From positions 17,397 to 81,396 of the forward strand of contig DXBP01000002.1 of NCBI GenBank assembly GCA_019116445.1: a DNA stretch of 64,000 nt. The letters are read 5' to 3'. Every line of letters starts with the position of its first letter. The first letter of the stretch is position 1. This document shows, one piece after another, positions 47,473 to 55,566 of this stretch. Position numbers and translations under genes: made by a program. The notes below the pieces were generated by a model. It made no database searches and was not told the origin of the DNA. It saw only the letters and a program-made list of their open reading frames with translations. The DNA is from Candidatus Gemmiger excrementigallinarum. GTDB lineage: Bacteria > Bacillota > Clostridia > Oscillospirales > Ruminococcaceae.

Positions 47473-48738
47473 TCAGCTTTTCTTGAAAAACGGCGTAAAG
47501 TCAAAAGTGGCAAAATAATCTTCCGGTGTTTCAGCGCGGCGGATCAACTGGTGCGTGCCATCCTCTTTCAGAAGCACTTCCGCACTGCGCAGCTTACCGT
47601 TGTAATTGTATCCCATGGAGAAGCCGTGTGCACCCGTATCGTGAATGAACAGAACATCCCCCTTCTCGATCTTGGGCATCATGCGGTCAATGGCAAATTT
47701 ATCGTTGTTTTCGCACAGACCACCGGTGATATCATACTTATGGTCGCAGGGTTCATTCTCCTTGCCAAGCACCGTGATGTGGTGATAGGCACCGTACATA
47801 GCCGGGCGCATCAGGTTGGCTGCGCAGGCATCCACACCAATATACTCCTTGTAGATGTGCTTTTCGTGCAGTACCGTCGTAACCAAGCCGCCGTAAGGTG
47901 CCAGCATATAGCGCCCCATCTCGGTGAAAAGCGCCACATCGCCCATGCCGGCGGGGACAAGGATCTCCTCAAACTGTTGGCGCACGCCTTCACCGATTTT
48001 GGCGATATCATTGCTGCGCTGATCCGGGCGGTATGCAATGCCTACGCCGCCTGAAAGATTGATAAACTTGATTTTCGCGCCGGTCCGCTCATGCAGACGC
48101 ACCGCCAGACGGAACAAAATACCCGCCAATTTGGGGTAGTACTCATCGGTCACCGTGTTGCTGGCCAGGAATGCATGAATGCCAAACTCTTCCGCCCCCA
48201 GCGCCATCAGCTTGGTATATGCCTCAGCCATCTGGTCTTCGCTCATACCATACTTGGCATCCCCGGGGTTATCCATGATTCCGTTGCCCAGGTCGAACAC
48301 ACCGCCCGGATTGTACCGGCAGCACACAGTTTTGGGGATTCCGGCTACCTGCTGCAAAAACTCCACATGAGTCAGATCATCCAGATTGATATAAGCTCCC
48401 AGCTCATACGCTTTCTGCATATCCTGCGCCGGCGTGTCGTTGGAAGAAAACATGATGTCGCTGCCTTTGAAACCACACGCTTCACTCATCAGCAGTTCGG
48501 TATAACTCGAGCAATCAACACCGCAGCCCTCTTCCTGCAAAATCTTGAGGATGTACGGATTGGGGGTCGCTTTTACAGCAAAATATTCTTTAAATCCCTT
48601 GTTCCAGGAAAAAGCCTCGTTCACACGGCGTGCATTTTCCCGGATTCCCTTTTCATCATACAAATGGAACGGCGTAGGAACATCGGCAATGATTCCCTTT
48701 GCCTGTTCCAAAGTAATAAACGGCAATTTCTGCGGCAT
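47473..48738 (-). CDS. lysA: Diaminopimelate decarboxylase
   Basis: A 421-residue fold-type III PLP decarboxylase. The PLP lysine lies in YFAVKATPNP, substrate/PLP motifs include NLSGGVGI and EMGRYMLAP, and the interface motif is GLCENNDKFA (Cys-Glu). It makes lysine from meso-DAP. Other members of the fold (carboxynorspermidine decarboxylase) are possible but less likely. It is a single gene with its own promoter, convergent with mnmA. Confidence 0.85.
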   Translation of the reverse strand: MPQKLPFITLEQAKGIIADVPTPFHLYDEKGIRENARRVNEAFSWNKGFKEYFAVKATPNPYILKILQEEGCGVDCSSYTELLMSEACGFKGSDIMFSSNDTPAQDMQKAYELGAYINLDDLTHVEFLQQVAGIPKTVCCRYNPGGVFDLGNGIMDNPGDAKYGMSEDQMAEAYTKLMALGAEEFGIHAFLASNTVTDEYYPKLAGILFRLAVRLHERTGAKIKFINLSGGVGIAYRPDQRSNDIAKIGEGVRQQFEEILVPAGMGDVALFTEMGRYMLAPYGGLVTTVLHEKHIYKEYIGVDACAANLMRPAMYGAYHHITVLGKENEPCDHKYDITGGLCENNDKFAIDRMMPKIEKGDVLFIHDTGAHGFSMGYNYNGKLRSAEVLLKEDGTHQLIRRAETPEDYFATFDFTPFFKKS

Positions 48739-48783
48739 TTTTCTTTCCTTTCCGGCTTTCCCTGTTACATTATGAACGCAATT

Positions 48784-48812
48784 ATTATAAACTGTTTAGC
48801 ACGGTTTTGCAA
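48784..48812 (-). promoter_or_regulatory. lysA promoter
   Basis: Minus-strand TTGCAA (48807-48812), 17-base spacer, TATAAT (48784-48789). No lysine riboswitch fits in the roughly 40-base leader. Confidence 0.75.
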
Positions 48813-48844
48813 GATTGGTCAGGCGTCCGCTCCAACCCGGCACA

Positions 48845-50242
48845 TCATGATACGATCATCCCGTCCGAAGACGTTTCTGTACTTTTCATGTGCAGCCGTG
48901 CTGCCAGAAGGCGGTTATCCAGCTGCCGGCAGGTCCATCTATAGGCAGGATACAGGAACAGGCAAGCTGCGATCCAGGCAGCCGGGTTGGCCAATTCCGC
49001 GCCAAAATAGCCGAGCATAGGAACCAGAATGATGGCCACAGACGTGCGCGCCACCATTTCTGCCGCACCGGCCAGCATTGCCAAGCTGGAGTACCCCAGT
49101 CCCTGGATGCTGTACCGCCAGACAATCAGCGCTCCCAGCGGGATAAAGAATACGCTGTTCCAGAACAGATACTGGCGCCCCATAGCCACGATTTCGACTT
49201 CAGACGAAGTATCCAGGAACAGACCCATGATGGTCACATCCCCGAAATGGAGCAGGATCAGCGAGGCAATCGCATAGATAGTGGCGATGATCAAAGCGCT
49301 GTGCACACCCTTGCGCACCCGTTCCATACGAGCGGCGCCAAGATTTTGCCCGGAATAGGTTGCCATCGCTGTGCCGATGCTCTCCAGCGGGACGGTCAGC
49401 AGATTCATGGTCTTGCTGGCCGCTGTAACCGCCGCCACCGCCGTGCTGCCAAGAATATTGACCGCCCACTGCACGATCACACTGCCAATTGCGGTAATAC
49501 TGCACTGCAGTCCCATCGGGACGCCGATCCCGATCAAACGCATACAGGCGCTCTTGCAAAGGCGAGCTTCCCCCTTTTGCATACGCAGTACCTCAAACTT
49601 ACGGCAGAGGTACACAAAACTCAGCACACCGGAAATCGCCTGTGAAATGTCCGTAGCCAGGGCCGCGCCGAGAATGCCCATGTTCAGCGGGATCACAAAA
49701 AAAAGATCCAAACCGATGTTCATGGCACTTGTCATGATCAGAAAAAACAACGGCGTTTTGCTATCTCCCAATGCACGCATGATGCCGGCCACCATATTGT
49801 ATAAAAAGATAAAGGGAATTCCCGCAAAAATCCAGCCGATATAAATGACCGCACCGTCCAGAATATCCTCCGGCGTCTGCATCAGCATCAGCATCGGGCG
49901 GGTAAGGCTTACGGTAAGAACCGTCAGAACAACGCTAGCCGCAAGGCACAACCATGCCGCATTCGCCACATGGCGGCGCAGGTCCCGGTAATCCTGTGCG
50001 CCAAACAACTGGGCAATGGGGATGGCGAATCCGTTGCAGACGCCAATCACAAATCCCAGGATCAGGTAATTGATGGAACCGGTAGACCCAACCGATGCCA
50101 AGGCGCTGACACCGCAATACCGGCCCACAATGATCGTATCTGCCAGCGCGTAAAACTGTTGAAACAGATTTCCCAACACAAGAGGCAGCGTAAAGAAAAG
50201 GATCACTTTTAGCGGATTTCCGCTCGTCAAATCTTTAGTCAT
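48845..50242 (-). CDS. MATE family efflux transporter
   Basis: A 465-residue membrane protein with about twelve hydrophobic segments in two related halves. The N-terminus MTKDLTSGNPLKVILFFTLPLVLGNLFQ-type sequence and ADTIIVGRYCG are typical of the NorM/DinF group. It exports cationic compounds using an ion gradient; the substrate is unknown. It is the last core gene before the mobile element and keeps its own promoter. Confidence 0.9.
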   Translation of the reverse strand: MTKDLTSGNPLKVILFFTLPLVLGNLFQQFYALADTIIVGRYCGVSALASVGSTGSINYLILGFVIGVCNGFAIPIAQLFGAQDYRDLRRHVANAAWLCLAASVVLTVLTVSLTRPMLMLMQTPEDILDGAVIYIGWIFAGIPFIFLYNMVAGIMRALGDSKTPLFFLIMTSAMNIGLDLFFVIPLNMGILGAALATDISQAISGVLSFVYLCRKFEVLRMQKGEARLCKSACMRLIGIGVPMGLQCSITAIGSVIVQWAVNILGSTAVAAVTAASKTMNLLTVPLESIGTAMATYSGQNLGAARMERVRKGVHSALIIATIYAIASLILLHFGDVTIMGLFLDTSSEVEIVAMGRQYLFWNSVFFIPLGALIVWRYSIQGLGYSSLAMLAGAAEMVARTSVAIILVPMLGYFGAELANPAAWIAACLFLYPAYRWTCRQLDNRLLAARLHMKSTETSSDGMIVS

Positions 50243-50292
50243 ACTTGAATTCCCCTACCCCAAAAGATACACCTTCTGATTCCGTGTTTGGT

Positions 50293-50320
50293 ATTATAGC
50301 ACGGTGCAAGGAAAAATCAA
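50293..50320 (-). promoter_or_regulatory. MATE transporter promoter
   Basis: Minus-strand TTGATT (50315-50320), 16-base spacer ending GTGC, TATAAT (50293-50298), an extended -10. Confidence 0.7.
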
Positions 50321-50345
50321 GAGTTCCAAGACACTATTTCACAAA

Positions 50346-50377
50346 CAAAAAAGACCTGTCAAATGACAGGTCTTTTT
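50346..50377 (-). terminator. Terminator overlapping the recombinase stop
   Basis: A long stem (AAAAGACCTGTCA with its complement) flanked by A and T runs. The recombinase TGA (50359-50361) lies within the stem, so the last codons read AAA AGA CCT GTC ATT. It may mark the element boundary. Confidence 0.8.
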
Positions 50378-52008
50378 GGCAGGGGTAGACCGTCCACAGT
50401 TCTATCCAAAAGAGTCCCCAGCTTATCAAATGGCGTAGAGACGTAGTCCGGCGGCTGGTCCGGGGGCCTTACTTTTCCCGGGTTGAGTACGACACGCACG
50501 CGGTGGGCGTTGGGGCCGTCATCGTACACGATGATCTTCTCGACCAGTTCCCGAATAAGCGTGCGCATCTGTTCGGGAGGGAGTTTGTCCAGGCGTATGC
50601 CGCCCCACACGCGGCAAAGTTCCTCGACCGTGGCCGCAGTCTTTCCAGTTTCGCGCTCCTGCGCTTCCACCTTGGACAACAGGTCGGCGCGCTGGGCCTG
50701 CATCTCTTTGATACGCCGGATCGTGTCCGGGCCGTCAAGGCCGTTTTCGATGGCTGTATACAGCCGGTCAATCTTGCGCTGCAGGGCTTCCGCCTGCTTC
50801 CTAAATCCGGCGGCTTTCTCGGCGGGACTGTCCCCCTGCTGCATGGCTGCCAGGACGGCGGCACACATAGCTTCCATCGTGGCAGGGTTCAATACGATGC
50901 GCTGAAGATATTCAAGCACAGCACTTTCCAGCTTGTCCGCCGGTACTGCCCGCACATGGTCCCCCGCCGTGTGCATCCGCTTCCTGGTAGTACAGACATA
51001 GTACCGATATTCCACCGGCGTATCGCCATGGCTCTTGTAGCGGCGGACCTCGCCGCCCATCGGGCCGCCGCAGCCGCCACAGCACACCAGCCCGGAAAGC
51101 AAGTAGAACACTTTTGCGCGCGCCTGTCCGCTCTTGTGGCGGCGCTTCTCCATTGCGATCTGTGCCCGGCGGAAATCTTCCGGCTCTATAATGCGCGGCA
51201 TACCATTTTCTATATAGACCCATTCCGATTTGGGTTTCAGCCGCCGGCGGCTGACGTGTCCATCCGGGTCGGCCGGCGCCAGGCGGTTCCATACATACAC
51301 CCCGGTGTATTTCTCATTGCGCAGAATCTCGTAGATGCTGTTTTTGCCGAACGGCTGCCCCCGGCGGGTCTTGTAGCCGCCGCGGTTCAGTTCGTCGATG
51401 ATCGCGGCATACCCGGCGTCCTGCAGGTACATGCGGTAGATGATCCGCACGGCTTCGGCTTCCCGCGGCTCGATCACAAACTTGCCGGTGGCTTTGTCCA
51501 CCGCATACCCCAGCGGCGGCGGCCCGCCGGTGTTGCGGGCGCCCATGGCGTTCTCGCGCAGGCCCTTCATAACTTCCTGGGCCAGGTTGGCGCTGTACCA
51601 CTGGTTGATAGCCTTGGTGATGTTGCGCATGAACTGCCCTTGCGGGCTGTCGTCGAAATGCTCGGTGGCAGAAAGCACCCGCACGCCATGCCGGCGCAAC
51701 TGCGCTTCCACCAGCGTCTGCCGCTCTGCGTTGCGGAAAAAACGATCCAGCTTGTGCACGATAATGACCTGTGCGCCGCCGGCGATGGCATCGGCCACCA
51801 TCTGCGAAAACTGTGGGCGTTCGCCGTTGCGGCCGCTGTTGCCGTGGTCTTTGTAGATTTTTACAAGGTCAAACCCGCAGGTGGCCGCGTAAGCCACGAT
51901 GGCGCGCTGCTGCGCTTCGATGCTCTCTTCGCGCTGGCCGGTAGTAGACTTGCGGCAATACCCGAAAGCGATCGGCAGAACCGGCGCGGCTGCGTTATAC
52001 ATAAGCAT
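50359..52008 (-). CDS. Large serine recombinase (integrase)
   Basis: A 549-residue site-specific recombinase. The catalytic serine is in FGYCRKSTTGQ (Ser21); the resolvase domain (to about 150) includes VHKLDRFFRNA. The recombinase domain follows with RIIYRMYL and the repeat NEKYTGVYVWN; a zinc ribbon (CCGGCGG, CxxC type) and coiled coil (about 370-460) end it. Such enzymes integrate phages and ICEs without host factors, the coiled coil controlling direction. M3 (52002) may be the true start, with GGGGG upstream. It faces the chromosome at the left end, as usual. Confidence 0.93.
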   Translation of the reverse strand: MLMYNAAAPVLPIAFGYCRKSTTGQREESIEAQQRAIVAYAATCGFDLVKIYKDHGNSGRNGERPQFSQMVADAIAGGAQVIIVHKLDRFFRNAERQTLVEAQLRRHGVRVLSATEHFDDSPQGQFMRNITKAINQWYSANLAQEVMKGLRENAMGARNTGGPPPLGYAVDKATGKFVIEPREAEAVRIIYRMYLQDAGYAAIIDELNRGGYKTRRGQPFGKNSIYEILRNEKYTGVYVWNRLAPADPDGHVSRRRLKPKSEWVYIENGMPRIIEPEDFRRAQIAMEKRRHKSGQARAKVFYLLSGLVCCGGCGGPMGGEVRRYKSHGDTPVEYRYYVCTTRKRMHTAGDHVRAVPADKLESAVLEYLQRIVLNPATMEAMCAAVLAAMQQGDSPAEKAAGFRKQAEALQRKIDRLYTAIENGLDGPDTIRRIKEMQAQRADLLSKVEAQERETGKTAATVEELCRVWGGIRLDKLPPEQMRTLIRELVEKIIVYDDGPNAHRVRVVLNPGKVRPPDQPPDYVSTPFDKLGTLLDRTVDGLPLPKRPVI

Positions 52009-52022
52009 ACCCCCTATACAAG

Positions 52023-52083
52023 AGCCCCGGCGGGGACCATTTTGCTGACGTCGGCAAAATGGTGCGCCCGGCGGGGCTTTTTA
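52023..52083 (+). terminator. Large hairpin, terminator-like on the plus strand
   Basis: Arms 52023-52045 and 52054-52078 pair almost throughout, with perfect ACCATTTTGC/GCAAAATGGT at the inside. The run CTTTTTATTTT follows on the plus strand, so it would stop plus-strand transcription although both flanking genes are on the minus strand. Each arm contains one CCCGGCGG word. Confidence 0.6.
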
Positions 52084-53277
52084 TTTTGCCGGTGCCATAG
52101 CCACCGTGCTGCGGATGGCCTTCAGGTACTCGGTTTCGGTGATGATCTGGATGCTGCTTCCCGCCTTGATCTTTTCCTGGGCTTTGTAGTATTTCCGCTC
52201 AACCGCCCAAAGCGGCAGATTTTTCAGATCGCCTACTACGAGGTAGTCGGTTTTGCCGTTGACCTCCTGCCGCAGGTTCGCCCCGACAGCATCAAGGAAA
52301 CCTTCCAGCTTTTCCCGTTCGTGGTCAAAATCGCCGGTAAACACAAAATTTTTGTTCAGCAAAGGCGACCAACTATAAGCGGCTTCCTTTTCTGCCTTTT
52401 TGCGTTCCCGCTCCGCCCGGCGGGCAGCAAGCTCTTTGCGGTACGCCTCGCAGATCGCGGACCGGCAACGGTCAAAAAGCTGCGACGTCAAAGCGACGTC
52501 GTCGCCCGCCCGGTGCGTCTGGGTGGTGGAGATACCAAGGTCTTTTACCAGGCTGGCCAGCTTGTAGGTATCGCGCCCGGGGAAAGCCTTTTTGGATAAC
52601 GTGAGCGTGTCCAGGTATTGAACATCCAGCGGCGCGGCGGAATCCGGCATGGAATACCCGATCATATCCAGATCGAAGGTGACGTTATGCCCGACAATAA
52701 GCGCCCCCTGCATCATGCGCAGTACATCCGGCCAGACCTGTGCAAAGGTGGGCGCGCCGGCAACGTCGGCGTCGGTAATGTGGTTTACCCGAGATGCTGC
52801 GGGCGGTATCGGAATTTGCGGGTCGACCAGCGTGGTGTACAGGTCGACCTGCGCGCCATCCTCATAGCGTGCCAGGCTGATCTCCACGATGCGGTCGGTT
52901 TTGCGGTCCAGGCCGGTCGTCTCGGTATCAAGAACAACGTAAGAGCGGATGCTCTCCAGATTCTTCGCGGTTGGAGACACAAAAGCGCTGCGTGAAATTT
53001 TGCAGACAGGGTCGATAGCGGGCACAAACACGGAGGACGGCACCAAATCAGGGACGGACGGCGGCACAGGAGTAGGTATCGGTTTAGGGACCGGGCGTAC
53101 TTTTTGCGGCGATGCAAGTCTTGCCAGCGCGATGCAAGCATCTACGACCCAGCCGATACCGAAAAGGCCAAACGTCAAAAGGTACAAAACGCCGGTGCCG
53201 ATTTTATGATCTAAAAAGCGGTGGATACCAGTCCAGCCAAAAAGAAGCGTGACAGCAAAGCGAACAAGGGGGCTCAC
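52081..53277 (-). CDS. TM2 domain - DnaQ-type exonuclease - BRCT fusion protein
   Basis: A 398-residue protein. The N-terminal TM2 domain has two membrane segments (RFAVTLLFGWTGIHRF and GTGVLYLLTFGLFGIGW). A Pro-rich linker leads to a DEDDh exonuclease: VVLDTETTGLD (Asp117, Glu119), GHNVTFDLDM and HRAGDDVAL. A charged helix and a BRCT domain (FVFTGDFDHEREKLEGFL) end it. Exonuclease-BRCT fusions are known; attachment to the membrane by TM2 is unusual. GTG 53277 with GGAG eight bases upstream is preferred; GTG 53286 is possible. Probably acts on element DNA at the membrane; inference. Confidence 0.85.
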   Translation of the reverse strand: MSPLVRFAVTLLFGWTGIHRFLDHKIGTGVLYLLTFGLFGIGWVVDACIALARLASPQKVRPVPKPIPTPVPPSVPDLVPSSVFVPAIDPVCKISRSAFVSPTAKNLESIRSYVVLDTETTGLDRKTDRIVEISLARYEDGAQVDLYTTLVDPQIPIPPAASRVNHITDADVAGAPTFAQVWPDVLRMMQGALIVGHNVTFDLDMIGYSMPDSAAPLDVQYLDTLTLSKKAFPGRDTYKLASLVKDLGISTTQTHRAGDDVALTSQLFDRCRSAICEAYRKELAARRAERERKKAEKEAAYSWSPLLNKNFVFTGDFDHEREKLEGFLDAVGANLRQEVNGKTDYLVVGDLKNLPLWAVERKYYKAQEKIKAGSSIQIITETEYLKAIRSTVAMAPAK

Positions 53278-53328
53278 ATACATCACTCCATAGTTGAAAC
53301 GTCTTTGTAATAGTAATACGCCCGGAAT

Positions 53329-53952
53329 TTACAAACCGCGGCACAGGCCGACGGCTTTGCCTTCAATCGAAACATCGTTCATTTCTTCTTTGCGGCGGAT
53401 GATAGACGCGTAGGTCGGGTTTTCCGGCCGCAGCTCGATATAGTCGTCATGCAGATACAGATGTTTCAAGGTGGCTTCGTCACCGATGCGCACGGCGGCG
53501 ATCTGGCCGTTTTCTATGCGCACGTCCTTGCGGATGGCCACCAGGTCGCCGTCGTGGATTGTCGGCTCCATGCTGTCGCCCTCGCACTGCAGCGTAAAGG
53601 TGGCGCGCCAGGCAGAAGGGACGGAGACATAGCCTTCCAGGTTTTCCTCGGCGGTGATGGGCTCACCGCAGGCGATGCGGCCGACGAGCGGGACAGTGTC
53701 CATATCAGGCATGGGAGAGAAACCCGGCGGAACGTTATAAGCAGCTGCATCTTCTTCCCAACCCATAAGGTATGCAGGCGTGGTTTGCAAGACTTTAGAA
53801 AGTATAGGAAGAATATCGCCTGGCAGCTTTTCAATATCACCTTTTTCATAGCGATATACGGTAGCCGGGGAAACATTAAGGCGCTCGGCAACGGTTTCGG
53901 CAGATAAACCGAGCTCTTTTCGGCGGAGTTTCATTCTGTCGCCAGTTGTCAC
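53329..53952 (-). CDS. CI/LexA-like repressor (XRE HTH + S24 peptidase)
   Basis: A 207-residue phage-type repressor. The N-terminal XRE helix-turn-helix (LGLSAETVAERLNVSPATVYRYEKG) binds DNA. The C-terminal S24 domain has catalytic Ser127 in CEGDSMEPT and Lys163 in ATLKHLYL; the likely self-cleavage region is RIACGEP (near Cys95-Gly96). It should keep the element silent and be inactivated by RecA filaments. GTG 53952 has AGAGGTG upstream. Its promoter overlaps operator-like site 1. Confidence 0.92.
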   Translation of the reverse strand: MTTGDRMKLRRKELGLSAETVAERLNVSPATVYRYEKGDIEKLPGDILPILSKVLQTTPAYLMGWEEDAAAYNVPPGFSPMPDMDTVPLVGRIACGEPITAEENLEGYVSVPSAWRATFTLQCEGDSMEPTIHDGDLVAIRKDVRIENGQIAAVRIGDEATLKHLYLHDDYIELRPENPTYASIIRRKEEMNDVSIEGKAVGLCRGL

Positions 53953-53973
53953 AAAAATCACCTCTTTGCGAAT

Positions 53974-54002
53974 AGAATACTATAAAATTTGCAAAAATGC
54001 AA
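53974..54002 (-). promoter_or_regulatory. Repressor promoter with operator-like site 1
   Basis: Minus-strand TTGCAT (53997-54002), 17-base spacer, TATTCT (53974-53979). The dyad TTGCAAAAATGCAA (53989-54002) overlaps the -35 box. Confidence 0.7.
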
Positions 54003-54032
54003 TATAGGAAAGCAAAAACAAAAAAATATTTT

Positions 54033-54042
54033 GCAAAAACGC
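54033..54042. promoter_or_regulatory. Operator-like site 2 (GCAAAAACGC)
   Basis: Shares the GCAAAAAYGC core with site 1 (53991) and site 3 (54096). Spacings of 42 and 63 bp equal four and six helical turns. Confidence 0.55.
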
Positions 54043-54052
54043 GAATTGCGTA

Positions 54053-54081
54053 TTGACACGGTTGTGCAGGGGTGCTATTAT
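54053..54081 (+). promoter_or_regulatory. Rightward promoter of the Cro-like gene
   Basis: TTGACA (54053-54058), 17-base spacer, TATTAT (54076-54081) on the plus strand, divergent from the repressor promoter. Confidence 0.8.
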
Positions 54082-54090
54082 ACACTCAAG

Positions 54091-54110
54091 AACTCGCAAA
54101 AATGCGAGTT
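54091..54110. promoter_or_regulatory. Operator-like site 3, perfect 8-bp dyad
   Basis: AACTCGCA-AAAA-TGCGAGTT lies just after the expected start point of the rightward promoter and before the ribosome site of the Cro-like gene. Confidence 0.65.
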
Positions 54111-54125
54111 TCGGGAGGTGAGACA

Positions 54126-54347
54126 ATGCAGACAAACATGAATCTCTTGAAAGGTAAAATCCGGGAGCACGGGCTGACGCAGGGAGATGTAGCAGAAAGA
54201 ATCGGCATGGATTCCAGCACGTTTTCGAGGAAAGTATCTGCGGCCGGGCTGAAATTTACTGTAGGTGAAATGCACGCCATTGCAGCAGTTCTGTCCCTCA
54301 CAAACGATGAGTGCCGAGATATTTTTTTGCCGGAAAACTCGCAATAA
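54126..54347 (+). CDS. Small Cro-like HTH regulator
   Basis: A 73-residue protein made of a helix-turn-helix domain (LTQGDVAERIGMDSSTFSRK) with a short helical tail. It is divergent from the S24 repressor and, by analogy with phage switches, should oppose it. GGGAGGTGAG lies upstream of ATG 54126. Its stop codon lies in the loop of a second copy of the operator dyad. Confidence 0.85.
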   Translation: MQTNMNLLKGKIREHGLTQGDVAERIGMDSSTFSRKVSAAGLKFTVGEMHAIAAVLSLTNDECRDIFLPENSQ

Positions 54348-54355
54348 TGCGAGTT
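54336..54355. promoter_or_regulatory. Operator-like site 4 at the end of the Cro-like gene
   Basis: AACTCGCA-ATAA-TGCGAGTT has the same arms as site 3. The ochre stop of the Cro-like gene forms the loop. It could be an operator, a hairpin in the mRNA, or both. Confidence 0.55.
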
Positions 54356-54431
54356 TTGCATAGACTGCCCCATTACCACCAGTCTACCACCTGACCCGTC
54401 CCAAAGTCCGTACTGCAAGGAGGTGAACAGG

Positions 54432-54743
54432 ATGCAGATTACCTTGACAGGAAATCCGAAAGACCTCGCTGATTTTTTCCGAAAAGCAGCGGGCGCTTGG
54501 GAGATGTCCATTGTACCTTTGGATTCCAAGGGGGAGCAACACCAGTTGACAGAGGATGAAATGCCGAAGTACGACTTTGGGGTCGGTCTTTATGGAGGCT
54601 ATTGGCCGGATGGCGTGGAGGTTCAAAATCCATGTTGTAAATGTCAACGCTTTGGCGAGTGCAGAAGCCCGCTGATGGGTAGCCGTTTCGGTAGGGATTG
54701 CTTTATCGAACGCGGCGACCAACAACAGCCGGAAGAGGAATAA
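54432..54743 (+). CDS. Hypothetical protein with cysteine cluster
   Basis: A 103-residue protein I do not recognise. The N-terminal part resembles a small alpha-beta domain; a cysteine cluster (NPCCKCQRFGEC, later GRDC) may bind metal. AGGAGGTG lies eight bases upstream of ATG 54432. Its 3' end overlaps the convergent DUF2441 gene by about 40 bases. Confidence 0.65.
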   Translation: MQITLTGNPKDLADFFRKAAGAWEMSIVPLDSKGEQHQLTEDEMPKYDFGVGLYGGYWPDGVEVQNPCCKCQRFGECRSPLMGSRFGRDCFIERGDQQQPEEE

Positions 54744-55323
54744 CGTATTCCCAACGAGGCGACGGACTGGAAATTCCTTTCCAATAGTTAAAAGCTAAGT
54801 CAAGGTTGATGGATGGTGAAAAACCAAGGTGTGATGGGCGTCCTACCGGTCCAAAGGAAAGGCAACCTCGCAGCCATGATGAGTCAAAACGATACAAATC
54901 ATCGGTTTCGATCTCATATACTGCACAATCTTTACCAATGCCGGTATCTTCCCATTGCACAAAATCATCCATCTTCTCAACTGCAAATACGCTCTGGAAG
55001 CGACTGGGGTTATGGGGGAAGAACGCTTTTCTGGCCAGCTCAAACTGATATTCACAAATCGTACTTCCCAAAAAGGCATTGGACTCACCAATATTTCCAA
55101 GAGGAACACATGGGCATGAAGAAGAAGGGGGCAGCTGTACGGGAATTATACGGAAATTGAAACAATGGTCCATAGCATAGTGAATTCCATGCATTGATAA
55201 ACCCTCAGGAAAGCATTCGTGAAATATCGCTTGTTTTTCATTGTTTAATGTGAAGTCTGTCATCAATCTAAGGGGCATTCCTTCGGAAAGCTGACCACTT
55301 CGATCGGCATGATACAAAACCAT
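54703..55323 (-). CDS. DUF2441-like protein, moron-type gene
   Basis: A 206-residue protein whose start LYHADRSGQLSEGM matches the DUF2441 family, function unknown. Further marks are RFQSVFAVEKMDDF and YEIETDDLYRFDSSW. The spacing of an N-terminal Y-H, a central S-V-F-A and a later Glu recalls ADP-ribosyltransferase folds, but this is a weak inference. It is the only minus-strand gene inside the rightward gene train and looks less GC-rich than its neighbours, so it may have been acquired separately. AGGGTG precedes ATG 55323. Confidence 0.7.
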   Translation of the reverse strand: MVLYHADRSGQLSEGMPLRLMTDFTLNNEKQAIFHECFPEGLSMHGIHYAMDHCFNFRIIPVQLPPSSSCPCVPLGNIGESNAFLGSTICEYQFELARKAFFPHNPSRFQSVFAVEKMDDFVQWEDTGIGKDCAVYEIETDDLYRFDSSWLRGCLSFGPVGRPSHLGFSPSINLDLAFNYWKGISSPSPRWEYVIPLPAVVGRRVR

Positions 55324-55398
55324 TACAATCACCCTTTCCAATTCATTTTACCGCGGGAAGGTACAAACCACAAGGAGAATGAAAGGAGTGTGAAACCA

Positions 55399-55551
55399 AT
55401 GACCGAACGCACATACACCATAAAAACAGAATTGCCGGGCGGTGCCCCCATCCATGGCGCCGTGTTGACTGAGGATGGCATCAACGCCATCGCTCCCCTG
55501 CTGGTCCCGCTCTTTGCGGCGGCTTTGGCAGCGGGACACGAAAACGACTGA
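55399..55551 (+). CDS. Small hypothetical protein
   Basis: A 50-residue protein, MTERTYTIKTELPGG onward, ending in an Ala/Leu-rich helix. AAGGAG lies upstream of ATG 55399. No family is recognised. It leads the run of small overlapping genes. Confidence 0.55.
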   Translation: MTERTYTIKTELPGGAPIHGAVLTEDGINAIAPLLVPLFAAALAAGHEND

Positions 55552-55566
55552 AAGGATGGTCCCATC

